Shown one piece after another: positions 21,542 to 32,358 of a DNA stretch of 64,000 nucleotides. The stretch spans positions 62,001-126,000 of the forward strand of contig JAJKFJ010022447.1 of the NCBI GenBank assembly GCA_027382625.1, written 5' to 3'. The notes under the pieces were generated by a model. The model searched no databases. It was not told the origin of the DNA and was given only the letters and a program-made list of their open reading frames with translations. The translations under genes and the position numbers were made by a program. This stretch comes from Tetmemena sp. SeJ-2015. Its lineage: Eukaryota > Ciliophora > Spirotrichea > Sporadotrichida > Oxytrichidae. Within the stretch, counting starts at the first letter, position 1, and each line of letters opens with the position of its first letter.

Positions 21542-23893
21542 TCACAATTTAGAGTCTGTGGAGAAAATCAACTGATTGAGGGCGGTTTCAAGTTCTTTCT
21601 GCTTTTTGAGGGCCTCTTTAGCCTACTGTGCGTATTTGTTTTTCTCCTAAAAGATGAATGAATGATAAAAAGTTGCATGTGGCCTTACCATGATCTCTTT
21701 GGCTAGCTAGTCCTCTAAACTTATATTGGTAGTACGATCTATCACTGAGCTTAAAATAAAATTACTAATTAATTCTATCACACTATATATACTTAGAGCT
21801 TGAGTAAGTTTTAAGGCTTTCTTTAGGATAAACACCTAACAATTGTTTTATGAATATAAGGATATTACTCTTCGGTCTTTTGGTTTAATGTGTTTATATG
21901 GAATCTTGTCTATTAAATTAGCTTTTGCTTTTTTGAGAAGCCTCTTGTATTAAGTTCTTAAATTACAACTCTTATTAAAAACAAGGACAAAAATGATCAG
22001 GTTCTTTATGGCGACATAGCTACTATTTATCTCTTCCTCTTCCATGTTCCTACAAATGTTTAATTTTTGGATGCTATGCTTACAGTATACTCTCAATGAG
22101 TTCTCTCTGCTTTTAAACTGAGGATTAAGATAGTTTTATGCTCTGCCTATCAAAAGCTTGTACATTTTCGCTTGTTTAAGCAACTGAAGGCTATGTCTAT
22201 CTAGTCTATGGCCTCATAAAATAAAAGATAGTCAAAATTATGGATAGAATATAGCCTTGATGCACCGGTAAAGAAGTTTTATGATCTATTCAATTCGTCT
22301 AAGTTCTGTATCATCAAATTTAATCAGAGAGATGTAAATTCATTCTGTGAGTTTAAATGGGAGAACTAAGATTTGCTGTCACTCATGTCAGTGTACTTCC
22401 GATTGAGCTTGTGGGATTTAATCTGCATCAGTCTATTACGCTTCCTGCTTCGGGATTACCTCTCATCTATCTATTGCAATTCCTGTTCCTGAAAATCAAA
22501 GTCCAAGTCTTAAAACACAAAAGACAACATCACACATCTAATTTATATCTCTGTTTTGCTTCAAAAGCTAAGAGCTAGTTGCTTCCTCATTTTCGTTAAA
22601 TCTTTTAACCCTCTGCTGTGTTTGAACATTGGAACTCAGCTTACTCTACTTCTCGTAAAGCTACTTTTCTTTTTCTGAGACTGAATTGTAGATTATACTC
22701 CCAAAATAAAATTAGAGAAATATTAACTCCTAGACTTGCTGCTTTGTATTCTAAAGTTGCTCTAAGAGTTTTTTATGCTGCCTTGGTCTTTCTAATCTCC
22801 CTTAGGTTTGTTCCAGGGATGACCCTCAGCTAAATTTTTAAGAAGAGCTGCATTAATATCTTAATACAAAGTATCTATAAGCTTTGTATTTAATTTGCAT
22901 TAAGATAGTGCCTCTGTTTTTAATCTGCAAGCAAAGTATTATCTTTCTGCTCTGTGGAATTGAATTTCCCTTCTTTCTCATGAGCTTATTATAGATTCTC
23001 ATTTACTCCAGTTGCTATGGATGCAGTAGTAGATTCGTACCTCCCTTAGCCTGGCCTCATCAGTTTACTATTCCTCAGTTTATAAGAGTGGAGGTTAGCT
23101 GACTAGTTTCTCTAGAAGGCTCGTTTTGGCTTTGAATGTGAGAGAAATTGGTTCTGTAAGGTCTCTTTTTATTCCAAATTCGTACTGCTGCTGTTGAGTT
23201 GCTTAATGATTTGCTTTAAAGTCTTCGAATCAATTGCAGACTGATTCAAAGGATTGGTAGACAGCTGAGGCACCACGCTCTAACTCTTAGAGATATCTCC
23301 GTTCTCTCCAATTCAAAATAAATTCATTTAAAGTCTTTCAATAGCATATATATTTCAAATTGAGAAGTTTTGGAAGTTAAGGGGATTTTAATTGCCGTTG
23401 AGAAGTTAACCTTAGGCAGTTTCTCAGTCGAGCAACTTCTTTCTCTCCTCGCCACTTTGATAGTACTGTCTGAACTGTTATCCATACTTGCTCTCTAAGA
23501 TTTGCTCTTGAGCTTACTGTACTAGCTTATTCAGATCTACTTGGCTATCTCAACCTCCACCTTGTAAGCTGGTTAGCTCAGAGGCTTAGTTCAACTTCTT
23601 GAGTAGAGTATCAGTGAGAGAGGAAGTTGGCTTCACTTAACTCAAGGATTAAGCAACGAAAGAAGTTTAAGACCCATTCTTTTACAAGTCTACTTCTGAA
23701 AAATATTTATATAAACTTTGAAATATCACTTACTCTACTCTTTAGGGCCCAAAGCAGAGTGAGAAGATTTTCGCATCTGCGCTGCAGTTTCCTTTGACAG
23801 ACGTTCCTACCAGATCATGTTATCACGCTGATAGTCAGGTGGGAAGTAGGATTGGAAATTGAAATTTAGCTTGTAGTGGTTATAGTTCGCCAT
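21542..23893 (-). CDS. Coiled-coil, Gln/Ser-rich protein, hypothetical
   Basis: Not recognised. ATG 23893 opens MANYNHYKLNFNFQSYF. A GTAAGTG...TTCAG intron follows LGPKEQ. A long TGA-free run (about 23330-22590) is rich in Lys, Gln and Ser. A further open block lies at about 22520-22330 (DFDFQEQELQQIDE). The C-terminal part begins at an ATG near 22045 (MEEEEINSSYVA) and passes GTATA...TTAAG and GTAAGG...TTTTAG introns. It ends in a heptad-like coiled coil (KEALKKQKELETALNQ) and TGA 21544-21542. Several TGA-containing breaks between blocks are probably IESs I could not place exactly. The 3' and 5' parts could be two genes, but they share strand and composition. Confidence 0.55.
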
Positions 23894-24004
23894 TGCAGAG
23901 CCTAATTATTCTTAGTTTTTAATTAGAAGGAACTTATTACAAGATTTCATTAAAGGGTTTATGAAATTAATTCTTTAGTAATTAATTTGATATCACAAGT
24001 TTTA

Positions 24005-24557
24005 ATGAGAGTAGTGATCGCACTAATTACTTTGAGCTGCTTTTTGCTCTCTCTGTAGGCTTAGGAAATACAAAGCTAGCCAATTGAAAGGGATGGTGAC
24101 TCATAAAATAGTGATTGGAGAAATAAACTTAGGATACTACACCTCAAAGAAGAGAATGAAGGAGGCAACACAGGTGGACTCAAATTAGAAGAGTAGGATT
24201 CATAAACATCTTAGTCTTAGAGTGGCAACACTACCAACCCCAGCAATCAGCAAAACTTTAATAATAACAAATGTATTTTATTTTAACTTGGGCTTGCTAG
24301 CTATACTACCCACACAATTACTAGAAGTGGCTAAAAGCCCTTACTTTGCAGCAGTCATGCTAGCAATTTTCATATTCCTGGGCATCGAGAAGAACAAAAT
24401 TGAACAGAGAAGGAAAGAGAGGAGAGAAAAGAGGAGGGAAGCAACAACTACACAAATGCTAGGCAATAAGAAATAAACTGCTCCCAAAGACCAAACCTAA
24501 GGTAATACAAATGCTTTTGATTCTCTGCTGACTTAAGACACTAAAAAGAATAAATGA
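24005..24557 (+). CDS. Small type I membrane protein
   Basis: Signal peptide MRVVIALITLSCFLLSLQ, then a Gln/Ser/Asn-rich luminal segment. A 28-bp GTATT...GCTAG intron is followed by a single membrane helix YFAAVMLAIFIFLGIE, then a strongly basic cytosolic stretch (KERREKRREATT) ending at TGA 24555-24557. About 170 residues, not recognised. Its stop overlaps an ATG of the following CDK5RAP3 frame (ATGA), on the same strand. Confidence 0.7.
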
Positions 24558-26495
24558 GTAGCGGGTTAAAGTTTGTGAGTATTTTGAATTATCAATTTTT
24601 TTGTGTTGTGGACAATTCTTTCTCTCAAGTTCTTCATATCAAAGGTTGGATGCAGGACAGAAGACTCTTGAGTCACGATTGGGTGAAGAGTTTGCAAGCA
24701 GCTCAGATTAAGTCAGAGTAACTGAGGCAACAGTTTCCTTCCACCCATGCTGAGGAAGCAGTCAAGAAGATCAAATAAATTTATTTCACTTTCAAAATTA
24801 ATATAAAGCTCTTTAATTTAAGTTTAGCACTTGAGCAAATTCAACGATGAATTCCTTTACAAAGATGCTAAGGAAGTCAAAAAAAACTTATGTTTTAAAT
24901 TAACTTCATAAGTGTTTGAACTTCTAACTTCCACCACTGAAGAGGGAAAGCAGAAAAGCTTCTTTGGAAGATACAATAAAATTATTTAAATTGATAATTA
25001 AATACAAGTCTTCTCTAGTGCTTGAGTGGCAGTTGCTGCTGCGTATTTACGAGGGAGAATTTCTGTTTCTGGCTGAATACGGAAAGATAGTTCAGCAAAG
25101 ACATGGATTCGACATCCCAGCAGCCAGAAAGCAACTGCAGTCTACTCTTAAGTAAATTACTGATGGTCAATTGAACACAGTATATTTAAATTTCTACTAT
25201 ATTTTTTGTCAATCAAAGCGTCAAGACTTGAGGAGGCAGATAACAGAACAGGAAAAGAAATTCATAGAGGAGTGCACAAAGATGAATATCACACCCACCT
25301 CTGATCCCACATAAATGGAGAGAGAAGCTATCACTCTTGTCCAAAATATTGTCCCCAAGTTTAATAAAAACCAAAAAGGTTAATCTTTGATTATTTGAAG
25401 TTTAAGGAGCTCGAGAGTAATTTCCAGTCGAAGACTATGCGTGAGATGATAGAGTTCTACAGAGATTTCAACTCTGATCAGCACTCTCTCAAACTTTTGG
25501 ACTACATAAGCTAGAATGGAGATCAAAATATAGCAATATACAACTATAAGAAGACCCAGGGTAACTTAAACCTAAAAAGCATTCCAGAAGATCTTACTCT
25601 GAAGGAGCATCACAAGTACGATCTCTATTCAAAGTTCGATAAGATATTCTATAAAGAAGAAGACTTAGAACTTTAAATTATTTCAATGATGTGATAATGT
25701 TTTGTTCTATAAGACTAGGAGGTGGAGATAGAGATAGCTTGCGAAGGTAATGAAAATGAAGAACTAGCTGAGAGTGGCAATATTGATCTGGACTGGTCAA
25801 ATATAGACGAATCGGCTTCTGTTCCCTCATCAAATGCAGATTGGGAAATTGTGAGCAAGGAAAATTTAGTCCCGAACTAATCCACTGCCAACTAAACTCA
25901 TTATGAAATTGAATCTATCATTAAATAATTTATAGTATTTATAATGACGAGGAGACTCTTCTTTTCAACCACGAGTTCAGATAGCTCTTAGTAAACGATT
26001 TAGAGGAGCTGGAGTTTTTCCTCAGGCAAAGACTCTCTGAGCTCTCTCAAAAAGATGCTGCCACTTACTCGATGTATTTAAATTTATTCCCTTCTCTATA
26101 TTAGATTGATCATGTATATAGAGGCAACTTAAAGAAAAGAGATCGTGAAGTAGTGTGATCAGGCTGACTATATCAAGGGGCAGGCTTTACCCTTACTTGA
26201 GAAAATTACTTCCCTCTTTAATCATAAGGACCTACTATAGTTGCTCCTACTTCGCCTGAAGCCCAAAATTGCGAGCTAGAGACTCCTATAGAAACTTCTG
26301 CTTCCACAAAAATTAAAGGAGAAGTACTCTGCAACAATTCTTGTCCTTGAGAAGAAAGAGAAAGAGCTGTAAAAGGATGTTGATATAATGAAAAACCAGA
26401 TTCAAGGAGATGAAAAGGTAGTAAAGGAGTTGGTTGCTATTATAGAAAAGGAGTTAAGTGAGAAGCTTAAAGCTAATGTCAGAGTAGTTCTTTGA
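24554..26495 (+). CDS. CDK5RAP3: CDK5RAP3/LZAP homolog (UFM1 ligase cofactor)
   Basis: CDK5RAP3 is the adaptor of the UFL1-DDRGK1 UFM1 ligase complex at the ER and acts in ribosome UFMylation and ER-phagy. Family blocks appear in order: WMQDRRLLSHDWVKSLQ; FFGRYKSSLVLEWQLLLRI (across IES pointer ATACAA); IEECTKMNIT; IVPKFKELESNFQ (pointer AAGTTTAA); the acidic Trp motifs IDLDWSNIDE and SSNADWEIV, which resemble the DWG-type ATG8/UFM1-interacting motifs; FNHEFRQLLVNDLEELEFFL; and a C-terminal coiled coil LEKKEKELQKDVDI. TGA 26493-26495. The first in-frame ATG (24554) overlaps the previous stop; the true start could be further in. At least six IESs were removed to read it. Confidence 0.85.
24778..24814 (+). 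other. IES in CDK5RAP3, pointer AATTTA
   Basis: Segment between AATTTA repeats (24778-24783, 24815-24820). Deletion restores the frame into HLSKFNDEFLYKD. Confidence 0.5.
24971..25001 (+). other. IES in CDK5RAP3, pointer ATACAA
   Basis: 31-bp segment between ATACAA repeats. Deletion gives FFGRYKSSLVLEW, the family block. Confidence 0.8.
25166..25207 (+). other. IES in CDK5RAP3, pointer GTCAAT
   Basis: 42-bp AT-rich segment between GTCAAT repeats. Removal is frame-neutral and joins ITDGQ to SKRQDLRRQ. Confidence 0.5.
25367..25397 (+). other. IES in CDK5RAP3, 8-bp pointer AAGTTTAA
   Basis: 31-bp segment between AAGTTTAA at 25367-25374 and 25398-25405. Deletion gives NIVPKFKELESNFQ. Confidence 0.8.
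25660..25710 (+). other. IES in CDK5RAP3, pointer AAGACT
   Basis: 51-bp segment with TGA between AAGACT repeats. Deletion gives YKEEDQEVEIEIACEG. Confidence 0.75.
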
Positions 26496-26625
26496 TCTAG
26501 TATAGATTATATTACTTTCAATTTGAATGGATACGCAATCATCTAAAATTATAGCTCTCTTAAAATTGATATGAACTAATTCATTATTTCAAACTATATA
26601 AGAACTTATGTTTTACTGAAATTCA

Positions 26626-29517
26626 TCATTATTTCTGGCTCAAAATATCTCTTAACTAACCTTCTAGACGTTTGACCTTTTCAAGAAGCTTTCCATTTAT
26701 ATGAATAGCTTCTTCGAGTTGTTTCTCTATATCTCTTTTCTACTTCTCTTACTGCATTTGATTCTCCCTCAGACTTTGCAATTAATCCTCCAGTCTTTGA
26801 TATAATTTACTATTCCTAATTGTCTCTTCACTTGTTTCTTGAGGGACTTGCTAGGATTGAACTTGATTATATGAGGACTCTCTACTTCTTTTCTCTTTCA
26901 ATGGAGAGGGACCACCAACTCCCAAGCATGCTAAGATGCTATTGCCACTCGCTTATCCTATAAATTAGCCTCCACCTGCAAGAACTTTGGCATTGTTTAC
27001 ATTCAATTGAGAATTTCTGATAATCATAGAGTTTTAGTGTGAATGGAGGAAGTTTGGATTTTGGTTTTATATCAATGAGAAATTACCTCCGCTTCCTATT
27101 GCACTGATTCCATTTAGTTGCAAAGCGTGTAAGGTATTTTGAAGAGACTGACTGGAATCTGAGATCTTCATGTATTAGCTAATTGATTCCAGAGATTCTT
27201 CAATATGCTTGATTAATCTTTGTCCCTCTGACTAGCTTCTATACTGCTTAGTTGGGTATGGCTCTTGCTCTCCTTGCATCTTACTACTGATGCTTAGGTT
27301 GTCACTTATCTAGAACTGAGAAATCTATGTGTTATTGCAGTTATTAAGATGCGATTAATGTGCACTTGGAGTTGGATTGAGTAGTTTGGCTCCTTCAAAT
27401 TTTTCAGATTGTAAAACTAGTTTAGCCTCTAGACTCTTTGGCTCGTTAATAAGTTGCCTTCTTTCAATTACTTTAGAGGGCGAGGGGCTATCTCTAATCT
27501 GCATATTAGAAGACTAGGGGTCATTTTTCATGTTGCTAAACTATTAGACTGAATGAAGAGAAACTCTCATGCTTCTAGGATCTTCAAGCTCTGCAAACGA
27601 GTCTGGTGTATTCTTTTTATACTGACTGAATTTTTCTGTTCTTCCTGTATTTTAGCTTCTCAACGGCTGTTGATAATGAGAATTGTCTTCAAGTTTTGCA
27701 GTTGGATCGGAATTCATGAAAGGCTCTTCAATCTCAGAAACTGTAATATTCTAAGGATAGGTATATATGCTACTCTCTTTTCTATGTGCATTATCTCTAT
27801 GATCATTCTCACCACATAAGGAAGTTCCCTTCAACTAAAGCACCTAGACTATCTCAGAAAGTTTGTTTAAAATCTTCTCCACCTTACTCGGATTGTTTTC
27901 AAGAACGAGTAGATCAATTTTCTCAGTTATTATCCTAAAATCATTTAAGACTCGATGCTTGGTGCTCTTGTACAAATATCCACTCTACTCTATTAACTTT
28001 TCTACATCCAAGAGAATACTTTACAAGGTCAAGTTGATTTTCTATTCAGGAAAGAGCACTTTATATATGCTTTGTAATACAAGATCAATCAGTTTTTTCT
28101 CCTCTGTCTTAAATTTGTGAAACTCCACCATAGCAGTAACCCACTCAACTATTTACTCATTCTCAGCTAGATCTCTCAAAACTTCTTGGTTGTTACTATA
28201 ATAGTCTATTGTGGAGTAGCTTTTATTAGTGAGAATGTTGAGTGGCTGCTCAACTGTGGAGTTTGTCTTGGGGAGAGGCAAAATCAGGTTATCATGGTTA
28301 GTGTTGAACTCTAAGGATTGATTTGGGAAATTACTTTGAAACTGTTGATGCTAGATAGACTAATGATTGCTGATCTACATAAGGGGTCTCTTTTCTGGTG
28401 AACTGAGGCTAGTTCCAAATTAATCCTCCTAGTTAGCTTAAAGTTGAGAGGTTTAAGGCTGCTTAGTTATGTAGGCATTTAAGAATTGCTTTTTCTTAGG
28501 TGCTGGTTTATTTTACCTAGTTTTAAGTGACTCTTCTCTGACATTCTTAAATTTGTGCTAAGGCCTTGCTGTTAATGGCATTTACTGATTCTCTAAGTTT
28601 TCCTGATGTTGTCTGCTCTTTTGAACATTACTCTTAGAGGAGGGAGATCTATCTGAGTGAGTATTTGACAAGAATTGAAATTTGTTTCTGGCTGCATCTC
28701 CTTATGTAGATGCGTGAGCGTTAGCTGCTCTTGGAGTACTCTTTTGCAACTTGAGTGCCTTAGATTGCTTTAAAATTCTAGAGAAATAAATTTAATGGCA
28801 ATATTTGCTTGGAAAAAATTTGACTAATTGGAGACTAGGCTTATGAGCGTTCGATGGACTTTTACTTTAGCTTAGTTATCTATCATTGATCGATGGTCTG
28901 CTCTTGGAATTTCCAGCTCTAATAGTGCTCTAATCCTCGTTAAAAATCCCACATTTGACTTAGTTGCTATTTAAAGTTGGGTCCTTCATGAGCTTGAGTG
29001 CAGTCGGAGGTGTTGAGCCCTTTTATCTAGTGCTGCTTCCCTGATTGGTAGGCGATTTACTTTGAGTCTTACTATTGTTGCTGCCTCTTCTCAGTTTAAA
29101 TTCGGAAGGATCGAATTGATTGCTATAGCCAGGGATCACTTAGGGATACACGAAAGATGAGTGTGAGGAAAAAGCGTTTGATAGAGCACCCCCATTTTAA
29201 TTTTAATCGTTATTGCGGCTATCCTAGGCTTAACTCATTCTAGATTTAGGTGTGAGAGAATTGGGATTAGGATGCTGTTCTTGATTTTTGTTAGTATTCT
29301 GTATTCGCTGTTCATGAATATGAGAATAAGTCGGCTGCTGTGAGTGTCTAGGTGACACATTAGGAATACTGCTGCTGTTATAATGAGCAGGCTAGTCACT
29401 TGCAGATCCTGATATTCGAGATGAGAAAGGAGACTGCTCTAAACTCTGTCTGTAATAGACGTTTCGTGCCAGGTCCTTCATCTTATTTTGAAGAGACTAG
29501 CGTTAACTTTGATCCAT
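26626..29517 (-). CDS. Giant Ser/Gln/Asn-rich protein with C-terminal coiled coil
   Basis: A single frame of 964 codons, ATG 29517 to TGA 26628-26626, with no internal TGA although TAA/TAG occur dozens of times. This is the clearest proof of the code in the window. No intron or IES is needed. Composition is low-complexity Ser/Gln/Asn with a more ordered middle (VEWVTAMVEFHKFKTEEKK, about 28180-28080). The C-terminal coiled coil is LYQRLEDQLQSLREN... through EAIHINGKLLEKVKRLE. No membrane segment. Function unknown. Plus-strand frames in this interval are shadows. The gene faces CDK5RAP3 tail to tail (130 bp) and ACSF2 head to head. Confidence 0.85.
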
Positions 29518-29829
29518 TTTGATGCTTCTATTACTATAATTTTGTAATTAAACCCTCGCTCTGAACACAGTGATATCAATTATCTAACAGTCCTTTCTTT
29601 CTCCTGCTATAATATTCAAACATAAATCATTTCTCCACCTATCCTATGATTTCAATATGAAATATTTTAGTTGTTTCTTGTTGATTCAGATTTTAGAATA
29701 TCAAAGGTGGAGTTAAGAATAAAGGTTTTTGTAATTATTTTCAAGTGTATCTAAATCTAAGCAAGTTATCTTTATAAACACACACACTTTACAAAGTATC
29801 TTACTCTACTTATCAAAATCAACATCATT
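29518..29829. promoter_or_regulatory. Divergent promoter region
   Basis: 312 AT-rich bases between the starts of the minus-strand 964-codon gene and the plus-strand ACSF2-like gene. They presumably hold both promoters. No specific site is recognised. Confidence 0.4.
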
Positions 29830-31859
29830 ATGTTTCTCAAGAACCTGGTTCAAAAAAGATTTTTCTCTCAATAAATCTCTCATCGTATAAGTTATATCCA
29901 TGGAACATCGGAGAGGCCACTCATAAGTGAACACATATCTTAAAGACTGAGGAATATCACAGAAAGGCAGCCCAATAACATCAAGTATAGATTATACATT
30001 TTTAGGAGAATGTTAGATTTTTTACATCGCCATTATCTCTCAACATTAGAATATAAAATGGACCTACGAGTAATTCAATCAGGAGGTAGACACTGTAGCA
30101 AAAGGTTTAGTTGCTCTTGGACTCAAGAAAGGAGATAGAATAGGAATCTATGCTCAAAACAGAGCTGAGTGGATTAACTTTACATAAAATTATAATTATT
30201 TTGTTTTGAGTGGACTGTGACTTAATTCGCAGCAGCAAGGGCAGACCTGATCTTAGTAAATGTGAATCCAGCTTTTCAGCAATCAGAGCTCTCTTACGCT
30301 CTCAAAAAGGTGGGAATCAAAACTTTGGTTATGACTGAGAAATTCAAGAGCAGCAACTACCTCCAAATCATCAAAGATATCATCCCTGAAATAGAAACTG
30401 CATCTAATGCTTATTAAATTGTCTATCTTAGAATTTTTATAGAATTATTTTTCTAATCCACTCAATCTGGGAAATCTGAAAGAGTATCCCGAGCTAAAAA
30501 ACATAGTGATGATCAGCGATAGGAGTATCCAAGGTATGGTGAATTTCAAAGACCTCGCCTCACTTTATGATTCCAATGACGAGTATGAGATGCAGAAAAG
30601 AGAAAATGAGATAGACTTTGAATCCCCGACTAACATTTAATTTACTTCTGGTACCACCGGTTATCCAAAAGGAGCCACTCTCAGTCATTTCAATATTCTG
30701 AACAACTCTAACATCATGTGTGACTTCCTAAAGTATACACCTCAAGATAAGATTATGATATCCGTGCCTAAATTAAAATTTAAACTTTTTATAACCTCTG
30801 TATCACTGCTTCGGGATGGTGATGGGAAATCTATGTGCTCTAAATTCCGGATGTACGATGGTCTATCCTAGCGAAGGCTTCGACCCAAAGGCCACGATGG
30901 AGGCAGTTACTAAGTACGGCGGCACTTCCCTCTATGGAGTTCCAACTATGTTTATAGCTTTGCTAGACGAGTATTAAAAGAATAAGGACAAGTATGACAT
31001 CTCCACTCTCAGAACTGGTTTTATTTCTGGCTCAGGTGTGCCCGAAGTCTTGGTAAACAGGATCACGAATGAGTTCAACTTGAAAGATCTATCTCATGGA
31101 TACGGACAGACTGAAGCATCACCTATCATTACTGCAACTTCAGCAGATGATCCCCTCCTCAAAAAGTCGAGGACTGTTGGCAGAGTTAAGTTCTGTAATT
31201 AATGAATTAAGTAAGAGTTAGTTTTTGAGTTATACCACATGTTGAGTGTAAAATCGTGGACCCTGAGACTGGCATAGTGATGCCTTGGGGCTAGCCAGGA
31301 GAAATTTGTGGAAGAGGTTATAACGTAATGACTGGCTACTTTAACGACGACTAAAAGACTTCCGAGGCTATCGATAAACAAGGATGGATCCATACAGGAG
31401 ACATAGGCTCTTTTGATGATGATGGCTTCTTGCGAATTATAGGGAGGTCTAAGGATATGATTATCCGTGGAGGTGAGAATATCTACCCAAAGGAGATTGA
31501 AGAATACTTCATGAAGCACCCAAGCGTCACAGATGTTCAGGTCATCGGAGTTCACGATGAGTGTATAATTTTAAATTTCACTATGGATGCAAGAGTTTAT
31601 GGGAGAAGAGGTGTGTGCTTGGATAAAGCTTAAAGAAGAAGCTATTGGAAAAACGAAGCATGAAGATTTCTTAAGCTACTGTTAAGGAAAGATAGCACAC
31701 TTTAAAATTCCCAGGTATCTTAGGTTTGTGACAGAATTCCCTCTCACTGTGACTGGAAAAGTCAAGAAAAATGAAATGAGACACATATCAAATGAGCTTC
31801 TTAAGCAACCTCACCACGACATAGTTGAGATAAGGAAAGCGAAGGCCAAGAAAGAGTGA
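29830..31859 (+). CDS. ACSF2: ACSF2-type acyl-CoA synthetase (AMP-forming), six IESs
   Basis: ANL-superfamily enzyme: fatty acid + ATP + CoA to acyl-CoA + AMP + PPi, medium-chain, mitochondrial in animals. The N-terminus ([15 protein letters not shown]) is basic and amphipathic, consistent with mitochondrial import. Motifs in order: [31 protein letters not shown], the ATP-binding loop [66 protein letters not shown], and the C-terminal catalytic-Lys region [14 protein letters not shown]. Six IESs were removed, each at a direct repeat and each restoring family consensus. TGA 31857-31859. Full length. No intron is needed. Confidence 0.95.
29978..30023 (+). other. IES 1 in ACSF2, pointer ACATC
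   Basis: 46-bp segment between ACATC at 29978-29982 and 30024-30028. Deletion gives PNNIAIISQHQNIKWTYE. Confidence 0.85.
30166..30206 (+). other. IES 2 in ACSF2, 8-bp pointer TGAGTGGA
   Basis: 41-bp segment between TGAGTGGA at 30166-30173 and 30207-30214. Deletion gives NRAEWTVTQFAAARAD. There is no GT donor, so it is not an intron. Confidence 0.92.
30403..30451 (+). other. IES 3 in ACSF2, pointer TCTAAT
   Basis: 49-bp segment between TCTAAT repeats. Deletion gives [17 protein letters not shown]. Confidence 0.85.
30767..30794 (+). other. IES 4 in ACSF2, pointer CCT
   Basis: 28-bp segment between CCT repeats. Deletion gives the conserved VPLYHCFGM. Confidence 0.85.
31183..31226 (+). other. 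IES 5 in ACSF2, pointer GAGTTA
   Basis: 44-bp segment between GAGTTA repeats. Deletion gives [14 protein letters not shown]. An alternative GT-AG splice here would leave two extra residues. Confidence 0.85.
31559..31592 (+). other. IES 6 in ACSF2, pointer GAGT
   Basis: 34-bp segment between GAGT repeats. Deletion gives [16 protein letters not shown], the family consensus. Confidence 0.85.
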
Positions 31860-32019
31860 GAAACACTTTCCTTAATTTCAAATACTCCTAATACTTTACT
31901 TTCTTAGATATTTCCAAAAGCAACTATAGGAAATTTTCAAGATCTTTTAAGTGTGTATAATAAGATTTTGACTTTTTAAGGAGGGGTGTCACAAGCATCT
32001 TGAAAAATCTATTTTTTCA

Positions 32020-32358
32020 TCAGGATTCTTACTAAATATCATCAAGATCTGAATGTCTAAACACCTCGTCTTCTGGAACCTCTAGCCCAAATAATTTCTT
32101 AACATCTTCTCTATACTCCTCATATGTCTCATAAATATCTACTTTTAAATTTGATAAAAGTGTATTTGCAAAATCATAGTCGTAGCGAGTCCACTCGCCT
32201 CTGATGTATATTTTCCTCTTAGCTATAAATTTCCCTTCTTTGTAGCTGTCTCTGGGCACATAGAAGACCCAATTCTTACCCACTGGCGTAGTCTGAGCGT
32301 TCATCACATACATATCTCTAATTGGAGTCGAAACTTATAAGACACTTTAAGATGACAT
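32020..32358 (-). CDS. Small soluble protein, hypothetical (112 aa)
   Basis: Uninterrupted frame from ATG 32358 (MSSQSVLQVSTPIRDMY) to TGA 32022-32020. Basic middle (KEGKFIAKRKIYIRGEW) and acidic C-terminus (EVPEDEVFRHSDLDD). No membrane helix or known motif. The 5' end overlaps the open frame running past the upstream NAT domain, so either that gene ends earlier or the two share about 50 bp. Not recognised. Confidence 0.6.

Noticed and set aside
27553..28120. Two plus-strand hydrophobic ORFs
   Set aside because: Antisense of the uninterrupted 964-codon frame. Apparent hydrophobicity is a by-product of Lys/Gln/Glu codons read backwards.
30166..30214. Intron interpretation of the ACSF2 gap
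   Set aside because: No GT donor at either repeat edge. The 8-bp direct repeat gives an exact consensus junction, so it is an IES.
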